From Lishizhenia sp. (GTDB lineage: Bacteria > Bacteroidota > Bacteroidia > Flavobacteriales_D > Crocinitomicaceae), in NCBI GenBank assembly GCA_007117055.1, contig SKHH01000038.1:1-47447 (forward strand): a stretch of DNA of 47,447 bases, written 5' to 3'. The translations under genes were made by a program, and so were the position numbers. Under the pieces are notes generated by a model. That model ran no database searches. It was not told where the DNA came from and was given only the letters and a program-made list of their open reading frames with translations. This document shows positions 39,806-46,556 of this stretch, in pieces. The stretch's first letter is position 1. The number at the start of each line of letters is the position of its first letter.

Positions 39806-39901
39806 AGAGGCAAAAAAAACAAAGCCCAACCTATCAAGGTCGGGCGATGCTAAAACATGAAAACAAATAAACAGACAAGGAAAAAAGGTTAGTTCGTGCC
39901 T
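39806..39901 (-). ncRNA. Candidate small RNA with terminator
   Basis: The P element at 39902 reads into 80 bases without an ORF, ending in a GCCCAACC/GGTCGGGC hairpin and a T run (39815-39850). The stretch TTGTCTGTTTATTTGTTTTCATG also occurs, slightly altered, in the 3' end of the 35963 transcript. Confidence 0.5.
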
Positions 39902-39933
39902 ATAATGAGTTCAAGAATCCCATTTGGTGGGTT

Positions 39934-40263
39934 TTATTTTCGACGTTTACGAGGATTGTTCAACTCTTGATATGAAGCCAAAAACTTCTTTGGGTTTTGG
40001 CGCTGTACAACACGCAATGTGTAACCAATGTTTTCAAGTTCTTTTTTGAGGTCGGCATATTCATCTTCTGTTGCTATTACAGAGCTTCTTATACAACCTT
40101 TGTAATCCGCACTTGAGTGTTGCCCTACGTGCTGATAGCAAGTTACATTCCCTGAAAAATCAGCAGCCTCGTGAGGGAAAAGTGCAAAAATTTCACCTTC
40201 AAATTCTTTTGTGGTTTCTTTACGAAATACCACATCAGTTATTTGTTCTTTTTTCTGTTTCAT
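39934..40263 (-). CDS. Hypothetical basic protein, 109 aa
   Basis: Not recognised. Ends in a basic tail NNPRKRRK. P element 40269-40302, whose sequence also forms the terminator of the gene upstream. Confidence 0.75.
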   Translation of the reverse strand: MKQKKEQITDVVFRKETTKEFEGEIFALFPHEAADFSGNVTCYQHVGQHSSADYKGCIRSSVIATEDEYADLKKELENIGYTLRVVQRQNPKKFLASYQELNNPRKRRK

Positions 40264-40275
40264 ACTTTTAATGAG

Positions 40276-40320
40276 TTAAAAAAAACGGAGTGGTGGATTT
40301 AAACCACCCCGTTTTCTTAG
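40276..40320 (-). terminator. Terminator embedded in a P element
   Basis: On the minus strand AAAACGGGGTGGT, TTAAATCC, ACCACTCCGTTTT then more T: a near-perfect terminator. Its 3' arm and T run are the CCACCACTC block and variable middle of the P element at 40269, so one sequence both ends the gene at 40332 and starts the next. Confidence 0.75.
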
Positions 40321-40331
40321 AACAAACAAAC

Positions 40332-40748
40332 TTAATTCAATTCAGGTTTTGGGTTAAACTTCATTGGCGCATCTTTACCTATTAAGGCGTTATCAATCAC
40401 TTCAAACATTTCATCAAAATAGATATTCTCGTATTTGTGAGTGAGTTCCGCATATGCAGGTGTTAAAGCCTCTTTTCTTGTGGTCTTCTTTCTGAAAATA
40501 AGAATGTCATACGTATCCATTCCATTTAGAGAAATATATACCCATGCTTTGCGTCCAACGGCTGTATTGTTTACAAGCAAACGCAAGGTTCCAAGTGCAG
40601 GGTGAGAATAAATATCACCATTCGGACTGCAAATTGCTTCTACATCTTTTTGACCGAATCTACTTTCAATGCCCCAGGCCATAATGCCCCACTTGTTCAT
40701 TAAAAGCTGTTGCCAAATTGTTTGAGCAATTTCCATGTAACGTGTCAT
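40332..40748 (-). CDS. Hypothetical protein, 138 aa
   Basis: Not recognised. Mixed alpha/beta with GKKAWVYISL-type strand (KAWVYISLNGMDTYDILIF) and TTRKEALTPAYAELTHKYEN. P element 40772-40806 with an AGAACAAAACAAAAA leader. Confidence 0.75.
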   Translation of the reverse strand: MTRYMEIAQTIWQQLLMNKWGIMAWGIESRFGQKDVEAICSPNGDIYSHPALGTLRLLVNNTAVGRKAWVYISLNGMDTYDILIFRKKTTRKEALTPAYAELTHKYENIYFDEMFEVIDNALIGKDAPMKFNPKPELN

Positions 40749-40809
40749 ACTGTTTTTGTTTTGTTCTGCTTACAATGAGTTACAAGGAAAAGTTTGGTGG
40801 GTTTAAGAT

Positions 40810-41193
40810 TTACATTTGACCTAATCCAGAACTAGAAAATGGGTGGTCATCATCATATGGGTCAACATCGTAAATGGCTTCACCAAATTCATCATAAGCA
40901 ACTCCATGAATAATCTCATAGCCCTCAGAGGTGAGCCTTGGTCTTACAGAGCCTCTTTCTTCCATTTGACGTGCTTTGTAAGAAGCATTTGCGGGTGAAA
41001 TGCGTGTTGTGTTGTTGCGTTTTTTTGGGTCTACCGTGTTCCAGTATTTATCTTTACATACGGTTTTGGGTTGGCTTTTACAAAAAGCTTGTTGGTAATG
41101 CGTTTTAATGAATTGCGTACCACATGAAGGGCAAATGCAAGTTTCACCTACATTGCTTTTTTTGTTTAACTGGTATCTGGCTTTCATTTTCAT
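40810..41193 (-). CDS. Zinc-ribbon-like protein, 127 aa
   Basis: Cysteines at CICPSCG (19-25) and CKSQPKTVC (38-46) form a likely four-cysteine zinc site, as in cytosine- or DNA-binding ribbon domains. Acidic end (DVDPYDDDHPF). P element 41199-41232. Confidence 0.75.
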   Translation of the reverse strand: MKMKARYQLNKKSNVGETCICPSCGTQFIKTHYQQAFCKSQPKTVCKDKYWNTVDPKKRNNTTRISPANASYKARQMEERGSVRPRLTSEGYEIIHGVAYDEFGEAIYDVDPYDDDHPFSSSGLGQM

Positions 41194-41206
41194 GCCTACA
41201 ATGAGT

Positions 41207-41515
41207 TTAAGGTTTGAGTTCGGTGGAATTAAAAATTACAATTCCCAAAATTTTTTCCAACTTCAAACCTAAAGAAAAAGAGAAATCAAATTTTCCTTTC
41301 CTCAAACTCTTTACATCTTCAACAGAAATATCTAGTTGTTCAGCAAGTTCCTCAATGCTTAGTCCTTTTTCTTCCATAGCTATGATAATATCAATAGCAA
41401 TGACACCTAAAAGACGAAACATCTGGCGGTTTTTTTTGCGCTTTCTCATATTCTGAGCCGTCTTGCTGTCATGAGAAACAAGTGCATCAAATTTTTTCCT
41501 AGTTTTCTTGTCCAT
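41207..41515 (-). CDS. XRE-type HTH regulator, 102 aa
   Basis: N-terminal basic part (KTRKKFDALVSH, RKRKKNR) and an XRE-like helix-turn-helix at 45-93: MEEKGLSIEELAEQLDISVE then LRKGKFDFSFSLGLKLEKIL. Likely a DNA-binding regulator or antitoxin; no toxin partner is visible. The last residues (STELKP) come from the P element at 41199. Its own P element at 41552 is split by a cassette. Confidence 0.8.
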   Translation of the reverse strand: MDKKTRKKFDALVSHDSKTAQNMRKRKKNRQMFRLLGVIAIDIIIAMEEKGLSIEELAEQLDISVEDVKSLRKGKFDFSFSLGLKLEKILGIVIFNSTELKP

Positions 41516-41562
41516 ATCTGCTGAAGGCCTCTTTTTTTGTTCGTTACACTATCAATGAGTTG

Positions 41563-41708
41563 TAAAACATTAAAACGATTTTACAACAATGTATAAGAGT
41601 AATGTAGCTTCACTTGGTTTTACCCATCTTTTGCAGGTTATTAAGGTTGTTTACCATCCGAAAGGGTTATCTCCTCTTTTTACCGCTACACTACTCTTAT
41701 ACTTTGCC
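41563..41708 (-). mobile_element. ORF-less attC-like cassette inserted in a P element
   Basis: GTATAAGAGTAATGTAGC (41591-41608) and GCTACACTACTCTTATAC (41685-41702) match with one mismatch, flanked by CAAC and GTTG. The cassette separates the TCATTG block (41552-41561) from the CACCAAAC block (41709-41736); removing it restores the same element as at 41993, with junction AAC / TCATTG. Confidence 0.75.
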
Positions 41709-41732
41709 GTTGCTGGTTTGAGTTTGGTGGCT

Positions 41733-41969
41733 TTAGGAAAGGGTTTTATCCCACACTTCTTTTGTTTTTTCTAACACCAAAGGTGATGCTCCAAAGTCTT
41801 GCAATGTCTTAATCCAGAACTTTACAGCACGTTTCTTATTAAGCGCACCACCGCCTGTAAATTTGTCCATTGAAATAAATGGCTTGAGAATGATTTCCTC
41901 TTGTTGATTGGTAACGTTTTGAGGAATACCCAAGTCCTTAAGATTAGGTGCTTTTGAATTGAAGTCCAT
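41733..41969 (-). CDS. Hypothetical protein, 78 aa
   Basis: Not recognised. Contains PQNVTNQQEEIILKPFISMD. P element 41993-42027 with the leader GATAGTGTAACAAACAAATAC, nearly identical to that of the 41207 gene. Confidence 0.75.
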   Translation of the reverse strand: MDFNSKAPNLKDLGIPQNVTNQQEEIILKPFISMDKFTGGGALNKKRAVKFWIKTLQDFGASPLVLEKTKEVWDKTLS

Positions 41970-42023
41970 TTCTGTATTTGTTTGTTACACTATCAATGAG
42001 TTGCTGGTTTGAGTTTGGTGGCT

Positions 42024-42251
42024 TTAATAAGCCATGTAACAATAATGAGTTATGCCTTTCTCCGTTTTGTGGTAGTGGCATTTTCCAAGCATTCCATCTG
42101 GAATAAAGTCTTGCATTCTGCTTCTAGCCTTGTCGTCAGCCTCTTGTTGGCTATCAGCTTGAACAATAATATTTAAACGAGCAACAGGTTGACCATCCAA
42201 ATCAAAACTCTTTTTGCTCATGTAGTGACGTACTGTTTCTTTCAATGCCAT
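42024..42251 (-). CDS. Hypothetical protein, 75 aa
   Basis: Not recognised. Beta strand RLNIIVQADSQQEADDKARS, then GKCHYHKTEKGITHYCYMAY with a Cys/His cluster. P element 42273-42308. Confidence 0.75.
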   Translation of the reverse strand: MALKETVRHYMSKKSFDLDGQPVARLNIIVQADSQQEADDKARSRMQDFIPDGMLGKCHYHKTEKGITHYCYMAY

Positions 42252-42330
42252 AGTTGTTTGTTTGCTTCATAGACAATGAGTGCCAAGGGAGAGGTTTGGT
42301 GAATTTAAGAATCATAAAAAATATGTACAA

Positions 42331-42440
42331 TAAAATCCACCAAACCTGACAAATATACTCATTACTTGTGAGAAAATCTATCTTATAGGGAGAGATATAT
42401 TAACAAAAAAAAATGAAACGAACACTTAAGTCCGTTTCAT
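42331..42440 (+). ncRNA. Divergent small-RNA-like unit, copy 2
   Basis: Plus-strand P element (CCACCAAAC, CTGACAAATAT, ACTCATTA) diverging from the minus-strand P element at 42273. Then ATAGGGAGAG, TTAAC, an A run and a hairpin ATGAAACG/CGTTTCAT. No ORF. Same order as copies at 33547 and 44271. Confidence 0.55.
42404..42440 (-). terminator. Intrinsic terminator after the SprT-like gene
   Basis: ATGAAACG / CGTTTCAT arms followed on the minus strand by nine T. Confidence 0.8.
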
Positions 42441-42457
42441 TTGCTTTACATCTAATT

Positions 42458-43051
42458 TTATGGGTTATTCGGTGCGTTTCCTCCGTACATTTGCGGAATG
42501 TTGTCAGGGTGATTTTCAATCTGTTCAAGCAAAAACTTTGGATTAAAAACACCTTGTCCACAAACTCCACAACTTCTTTCTATTTTAAGTTTCCTGTGGC
42601 TTGGTCTTACACGTTTGCAACACTTACATTCAACTCGGTATTTTGTTTTATATGCCATTACTTTGGTGACATCCAAGTTGACAGATTTTCCACAACGCTC
42701 AGGTCTTGCACCTACTTTTACCGCCCATGCTTTCCATTGCCATGAATGGTCGGTTGTGCCTCGTTGCTCATAATCAAGTGCGTGAGCAATTTCGTGGCGT
42801 ATGGTATCCTCAGCCTCTTTTTGGTCAATTGTAGGTAACAAGTGCAAGCTAAGTTCAATAGTCTTGATATTTCGACTTTTATTAACTTTGCAAGTTCCAA
42901 AAGCAGTTCGCTTTTTGCCCCATACAAAACGCCACCCTTTCGAGGTCAAACCCCATTCGGCTAACAAATCATTAGCAAGTCGCTCTAAAAGATTTTTACG
43001 TTCTTTTGGAGTGATTAAAATGTGGCCATAGTTACCGATTGATTTATCCAT
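42458..43051 (-). CDS. SprT-like zinc metalloprotease family protein
   Basis: 197 residues. Metal site HEIAHALDYE (86-95) with H102 in TDHSWQWKAW as the likely third ligand, as in SprT/Spartan-type proteins. A C-terminal four-cysteine zinc ribbon, CKCCKRVRP (142-150) and CGVCG (161-165). Such proteins act on DNA-protein crosslinks or are structural DNA-associated proteins; substrate here unknown. P element 43075-43108 with leader AGAACAAACAAACAA. Confidence 0.85.
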   Translation of the reverse strand: MDKSIGNYGHILITPKERKNLLERLANDLLAEWGLTSKGWRFVWGKKRTAFGTCKVNKSRNIKTIELSLHLLPTIDQKEAEDTIRHEIAHALDYEQRGTTDHSWQWKAWAVKVGARPERCGKSVNLDVTKVMAYKTKYRVECKCCKRVRPSHRKLKIERSCGVCGQGVFNPKFLLEQIENHPDNIPQMYGGNAPNNP

Positions 43052-43117
43052 TGTATTGTTTGTTTGTTCTAATTACAATGAGTTCATAAACCCAGTTTAG
43101 TGGATTTTAAATTGAAC

Positions 43118-43423
43118 TTATAATTTTAGAACGTACTTAGCACAACCCCGTTGAATGCCTGCTTTGGTCAAAGATGAAACTCCAAGTGCCCTTGCATCAC
43201 TAAACCCAACACAAGGAATTGAAATGCCAAACGTACAAAAGTGGTTAGGGTTATCAGTATAATACACTTTGCATCCATACACCTCCAACTCTGAATAGTT
43301 GCAACCGTATTGGTATTTTGCAATAGCTTTTAAATGCTTTTTTAAGCCAGAAACACTACCAAAATGTTCTTTAATAGCTTTCTTTAAAGCTGATTTGCTG
43401 AATTTTTTCAACTGAGTACTCAT
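43118..43423 (-). CDS. Hypothetical basic protein, 101 aa
   Basis: Not recognised. Basic N-terminus (KKFSKSALKKAIKEHFGSVS), then a cysteine-containing beta part (YGCNYSELEVYGCKVYYTDN). P element 43447-43480, leader TTCAGAACAAACATTC. Confidence 0.75.
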   Translation of the reverse strand: MSTQLKKFSKSALKKAIKEHFGSVSGLKKHLKAIAKYQYGCNYSELEVYGCKVYYTDNPNHFCTFGISIPCVGFSDARALGVSSLTKAGIQRGCAKYVLKL

Positions 43424-43479
43424 AATTCCTGAATGTTTGTTCTGAATACAATGAGTTCTAAAATTTGGTTCGGTGGATT

Positions 43480-43653
43480 TTAATCTTCCAAAAACCCTTG
43501 TTGCTCTAATTGTTGGTCAAGTTCTAAGTGCAATGCCTTAAAAGTATTTCCAGAATCAATGCTTAATTTTTCACGAGAAACTTCTGCAGCCAATAAAGCT
43601 TCTTTTAAGCTATTGACCTCTGCTTCTGTTAAAGAGATGGTGTAATTTTTCAT
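43480..43653 (-). CDS. Small acidic protein, 57 aa
   Basis: Start at ATG 43653 (MKNYTISLTEAEVNSLKEAL); an earlier frame start lies in the leader. Helical and acidic, ending EQQGFLED. P element 43677-43711, leader GACAGAACAAACAAATAG. Confidence 0.7.
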   Translation of the reverse strand: MKNYTISLTEAEVNSLKEALLAAEVSREKLSIDSGNTFKALHLELDQQLEQQGFLED

Positions 43654-43707
43654 GCCACTATTTGTTTGTTCTGTCAACAATGAGTGTATGATTTTGATTT
43701 AGTGGAT

Positions 43708-43938
43708 TTACTTTCTCCTATTTATTCTCCTTTCTATTTTAGATACAACTACTTTGACTGTTATAAGACTGATTAAGTAACCTAAACACCCAGTGAATAA
43801 CAATACTCCAAAAAATAAAAAACGTTCACTACGACCAAGAAAAACATTAAATATGCCTATGCAACCAATAATAAAAACTACAATTGAAATAAACAAACAA
43901 ATTACCAGAAGATAAAAAGTGATTAGTTTATTTTTCAA
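43708..43938 (-). CDS. Small membrane protein, 76 aa
   Basis: Two or three membrane segments: residues 6-28 (ITFYLLVICLFISIVVFIIG) and 40-60 (FLFFGVLLFTGCLGYLISLI), then a basic tail RRINRRK. Eight bases after the upstream stop with no P element between, so co-transcribed. Function unknown. Confidence 0.75.
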   Translation of the reverse strand: MKNKLITFYLLVICLFISIVVFIIGCIGIFNVFLGRSERFLFFGVLLFTGCLGYLISLITVKVVVSKIERRINRRK

Positions 43939-43945
43939 GGTTGTT

Positions 43946-44194
43946 TTAATTTAGGGAGTATTGGAAAATAGGCACAAAACGCTCCGAAATACGCCAACAC
44001 TTTACGTTCTCGTTTATCTCTATGCGTTCTTTACCTTTTTTGTAAACTTCTGCAATAAGTTCTCCAGGATATAATCCGCTTGGTTTAATGTTAGACAAAC
44101 GATAAAAGGCGTTTTTCTTCAAAAAGACATTCACAGGGAAACCAAAAGCCTCACCATCATTATTAACACATATTGCAATGAATTCTACTGACAT
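43946..44194 (-). CDS. Hypothetical protein, 82 aa
   Basis: Not recognised. Start at ATG 44194 (MSVEFIAICVNNDGEAFGFP) after the P element at 44214. Beta-rich with NVFLKKNAFYRLSNIKPSG. Confidence 0.75.
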   Translation of the reverse strand: MSVEFIAICVNNDGEAFGFPVNVFLKKNAFYRLSNIKPSGLYPGELIAEVYKKGKERIEINENVKCWRISERFVPIFQYSLN

Positions 44195-44270
44195 ATTCTT
44201 TTCTTTATCTCTACAATGAGTTAAAGGGAGAGGTTTAGTGGATTTAAGAAAACATCTTTTTTGTAACACT

Positions 44271-44375
44271 TAAATCCACTAAACTGGACAAATGTACTCA
44301 TTCTCTTGGGGAAATTGTACCCCATAGGGAGAGAAAGGTTAACAAAAAAAAGAACGGGTTTTTAGCCCGTTCCTT
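44271..44375 (+). ncRNA. Divergent small-RNA-like unit, copy 3
   Basis: Plus-strand P element (CCACTAAAC, TGGACAAATGT, ACTCATTC) diverging from the one at 44214. Then TTGGGGAAATTGTACCCC (possible hairpin), ATAGGGAGAGAAAGGTTAAC, an A run and GAACGGG/CCCGTTC. Nearly the same 3' half as copy 1. Confidence 0.55.
44344..44375. terminator. Bidirectional terminator
   Basis: GAACGGG, TTTTTAG, CCCGTTC, with eight A before it; same hairpin as at 33611. Ends the 44400 gene on the minus strand. Confidence 0.9.
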
Positions 44376-44399
44376 AAACTTTCTCGCAAAGGGAGAGGA

Positions 44400-45092
44400 T
44401 TACCCCTCAATTGTTATTTCAATCCCTTTAACCCGTATCTTACGCAAATTTGACAACTTTACCGTGCGAAAGTGAAACTCTAATTTTTGAAATTCAGCGT
44501 GGTTGGCAAGTTGGTTAGCATTTGCACGAATTGCCTCGGCTAGGGAGAGGTTGCCTGACGCCTCTGCTTGTGCTGCTGCTTTTAATGCGTGGTTAAAAGC
44601 TGAATTTTGAACCGCTTTTTTGTTTCCTGCAAGCCCTGAAGGGGTAAAGAACTCTAAGGTTCGAGCCTCTTCTCGGCTAATTTCCTGACCTTTGTGGTAG
44701 TAGGTCGTCTGTGGTTTGCTATGGGTTTCCGCTACAAAGACAAGATAAGCGTTGTCTGCATTTTGCTCCGCTCCATCTTTGAAACAAATGGCTCGGTTTT
44801 TATCGTAGTCTGAATAGAAACGCCCAGTCATTTTGTTTGGCGTCCACTCAAATTCAATTCCACACTCCTTCAAAATTCGGTCAATCTTAGCTTTGTATTT
44901 GCTGTGCAAAGTAGCATTCAAGCTAACAAGTTTCTGTAATTTGTGACGCTTTCCGTCAAATTCGTCGTAAGTTTTGTCCTGACGTGAACCTGCCTCGTTG
45001 ACAAAGTAAGTCAAACCTGAAAACGTTGCGCCTTTGTTGTCATTCTGCATGAAATCCAAAAGCTGTTGCATTGTCATTTTTACCTGTTCCAT
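44400..45092 (-). CDS. Hypothetical protein, 230 aa, paralogue of 33666-34373
   Basis: Not recognised. Start at ATG 45092 (MEQVKMTMQQLLDFMQNDNK); an in-frame extension lies in the leader TTTCAGAACAAACAAACAAC. Paralogous to the 33666 protein throughout (EFDGKRHKLQK, SDYDKNRAICF, NAYLVFVAETHSKPQ, KGQEISREEAR, FFTPSGL, FRTVKLSN). P element 45131-45165. Confidence 0.8.
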   Translation of the reverse strand: MEQVKMTMQQLLDFMQNDNKGATFSGLTYFVNEAGSRQDKTYDEFDGKRHKLQKLVSLNATLHSKYKAKIDRILKECGIEFEWTPNKMTGRFYSDYDKNRAICFKDGAEQNADNAYLVFVAETHSKPQTTYYHKGQEISREEARTLEFFTPSGLAGNKKAVQNSAFNHALKAAAQAEASGNLSLAEAIRANANQLANHAEFQKLEFHFRTVKLSNLRKIRVKGIEITIEG

Positions 45093-45173
45093 AATAATTG
45101 GGGTTAAAGGGTTGTTTGTTTGTTCTGAAATCAATGAGTTGCCTCTCGGTGTTCGGTGGGTTTTAACTTCAAA

Positions 45174-45281
45174 TTATTTTTTTGAATCCTCACTCGAATT
45201 TTGGCTTTTCAGCTTTTCATTTTTCTTTTCCTGCTGAATAAAATCCAAAAATTGTAACTTGCTCATTTTTAAAACTGCCAT
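45174..45281 (-). CDS. 35-residue N-terminal remnant of the 230 aa family
   Basis: MAVLKMSKLQFLDFIQQEKK and a charged tail. Residues 4-20 align with the start of the 44400 and 33666 proteins (KMTxxxxxxFMQ), and its P element (45317-45351) is near-identical to that of the 44400 gene, so a truncated third copy that may still be expressed. Confidence 0.6.
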   Translation of the reverse strand: MAVLKMSKLQFLDFIQQEKKNEKLKSQNSSEDSKK

Positions 45282-45316
45282 GATAACTGGGTTTAAAAGA
45301 TTGTTTATTCTTAACT

Positions 45317-45423
45317 TAATGAGTTGCCTCTCGGTGTTCGGTGGGTTTTAACTTCAAATTATTTTCTGTATTTCCACTCTACTTGAACTTAATGAGTTGC
45401 CTCTCGGTGTTCGGTGGGTTTTA
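45317..45423 (-). promoter_or_regulatory. Two identical tandem P elements
   Basis: P elements at 45317 and 45389 are identical over 34 bases (middle block ACCGAGAGGC on the coding strand), 72 bp apart, with no ORF between them. A third near-identical copy is at 45131. Recent local duplication of promoters. Confidence 0.75.
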
Positions 45424-45443
45424 ACGTTATAAATTCACTAAAA

Positions 45444-45472
45444 CTCACTAAACTCTTTTTTGAAACTCATTG
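45444..45472 (+). promoter_or_regulatory. First plus-strand P element of the right-end genes
   Basis: CACTAAAC, 11 bases, ACTCATTG, then the TTCAGAACAAACAA leader before ATG 45501. Diverges from the minus-strand tandem P elements 20 bases away: the point of strand switch. Confidence 0.8.
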
Positions 45473-45500
45473 ATTTCAGAACAAACAATAAAATACAACT

Positions 45501-45818
45501 ATGAACGCAAGTGATGTTTTAGTATTCGAGCCGCAAAATCGTTATCCAATAAAAGGAAACGAAATACAAATTGCAACTACAAATTACAAAGGGGTGCTGA
45601 TTACAGAGAGAACTTTCTTCCCTTGGAACCCGTTTAAAAACATTGTAGTAACCTATATTGTAGATTTAGTGTTGCCTATGGATACTGTTGTTGAAAATGG
45701 TGAAATGGATGATGCTTACTACACAGATGAAGGGTTTGGACTTCCCGTGTTTTCAGAAAAAGGTGGTTGTATTCTTGAAGAAGTCTTAAAGTTTATTGAC
45801 CAATACAAAGGTGGTTAA
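45501..45818 (+). CDS. Hypothetical protein, 105 aa
   Basis: Not recognised. Contains VVTYIVDLVLPMDTVVENGE and an acidic stretch. First plus-strand gene; its TAA lies in the next P element (45817). Confidence 0.8.
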   Translation: MNASDVLVFEPQNRYPIKGNEIQIATTNYKGVLITERTFFPWNPFKNIVVTYIVDLVLPMDTVVENGEMDDAYYTDEGFGLPVFSEKGGCILEEVLKFIDQYKGG

Positions 45819-45876
45819 TATCCACCAAACCCAAAATTAAAACTCATTGATTTCATAACACAATAACAATCATATC

Positions 45877-46128
45877 ATGTCAGACGTTAAAGTTTCTACC
45901 GCTATTCTTTCTCACTTGTCAGACGTCCAAACTCACTTGGAGTTGGCTCTTAATTCTCAAAACCTGATAACACAACACGTTGCCAGTGAAGAAGCAAGAC
46001 AAAGAATCAACTTTGTGAAGATGCTTATTTTGAAATACCCCGACACTTCAGTTAGCGTTTCTAACGACAAGTTAGATGAAATTCAACGAGAAGTTTTTGA
46101 GCGTTTTCCAAAAAAGGCGGTTTCTTAA
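45877..46128 (+). CDS. Hypothetical helical protein, 83 aa
   Basis: Not recognised. Helical bundle pattern (HLSDVQTHLELALNSQNLIT). P element 45817-45850, stop in the next (46127). Confidence 0.8.
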   Translation: MSDVKVSTAILSHLSDVQTHLELALNSQNLITQHVASEEARQRINFVKMLILKYPDTSVSVSNDKLDEIQREVFERFPKKAVS

Positions 46129-46186
46129 AACCACCAAATCAAACCTTAGCACTCATTAACAGTATAACCAATAAACATTACAAGTT

Positions 46187-46501
46187 ATGTACAAGTCAGA
46201 AAAAACTGCTAAACTGAAAGAATTGCTTGAAGGGTTAACTGATTACTCAAATAAACAACTGATTTTTGATGCCGATGATAAAAGCCATTTAGAAATTTTG
46301 TCAGAGGCGGGTGAGCTTGCGCGTGATTTATCACGAGGTATTTTTGTGCCTGACTTAAATGGAAAAAAAGCCATTGAGTTTGCAAAAGAACTATTGGAAA
46401 AAGGCGAAAAAATCCAAGCCGTTTATGTCATTAAAAGAGAGTTGGGGATGGGTTTAAGAGAAGCAAAAGAATTTGTGGATAACGGTTTTAAGGTTTCTTA
46501 A
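46187..46501 (+). CDS. Protein with ribosomal L7/L12 C-terminal-like domain, 104 aa
   Basis: Residues 62-104 (KAIEFAKELLEKGEKIQAVY VIKRELGMGLREAKEFVDNG) match the C-terminal domain of L7/L12, including the IKxxRExxGxGLxEAKxxVD consensus that binds translation factors. N-terminal 60 residues are unrelated. It could interact with translation GTPases or compete with L7/L12 at the ribosome; this is inference from the domain. P element 46127-46160. Confidence 0.75.
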   Translation: MYKSEKTAKLKELLEGLTDYSNKQLIFDADDKSHLEILSEAGELARDLSRGIFVPDLNGKKAIEFAKELLEKGEKIQAVYVIKRELGMGLREAKEFVDNGFKVS

Positions 46502-46556
46502 AATCACCAAACCAAACCTTAGCACTCATTAACAGTATAACACAACATCATTGAGC

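Larger units (their letters stand above)
941..46532. repeat. P element family: about 90 copies of a bipartite promoter-like repeat
   Basis: Coding-strand consensus: A/T-rich edge, CCACCAAAC, exactly 11 variable bases (12 at 5609), ACTCATTG. Minus-strand copies (left edge): 941, 3357, 4091, 4599, 5134, 5609, 5931, 6358, 7013, 7450, 7927, 8219, 9192, 9823, 10419, 10938, 11932, 12347, 12680, 13444, 13996, 14092, 14724, 15681, 16075, 16219, 16631, 16904, 17250, 18200, 18615, 19428, 19787, 20595, 20948, 21675, 22125, 22406, 22762, 23211, 23470, 24564, 25264, 25946, 26487, 26990, 27153, 28479, 29009, 30676, 31316, 31665, 32150, 32446, 33107, 33340, 33482, 34397, 34879, 35306, 35697, 35836, 36201, 36701, 37000, 37872, 38142, 38488, 38622, 39000, 39477, 39772, 39902, 40269, 40772, 41199, 41552 (split), 41993, 42273, 43075, 43447, 43677, 44214, 45131, 45317, 45389. 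Plus-strand copies: 33547 (degenerate), 42331, 44271, 45444, 45817, 46127, 46500. Each is about 34 bp. Fixed spacing between two conserved blocks with a free middle is what a protein reading two DNA faces would impose; a promoter is the simplest reading. If ACTCATT is the -10 region, transcripts would start at or just before many ATGs. Confidence 0.9.

Noticed and set aside
41589..41774. 61-codon plus-strand frame
   Set aside because: Lies across the palindromic cassette and the split P element.
941..46532. P elements as a CRISPR array or replication iterons
   Set aside because: Spacing is gene-length rather than regular, orientation follows the gene, and genes, not spacers, lie between them.
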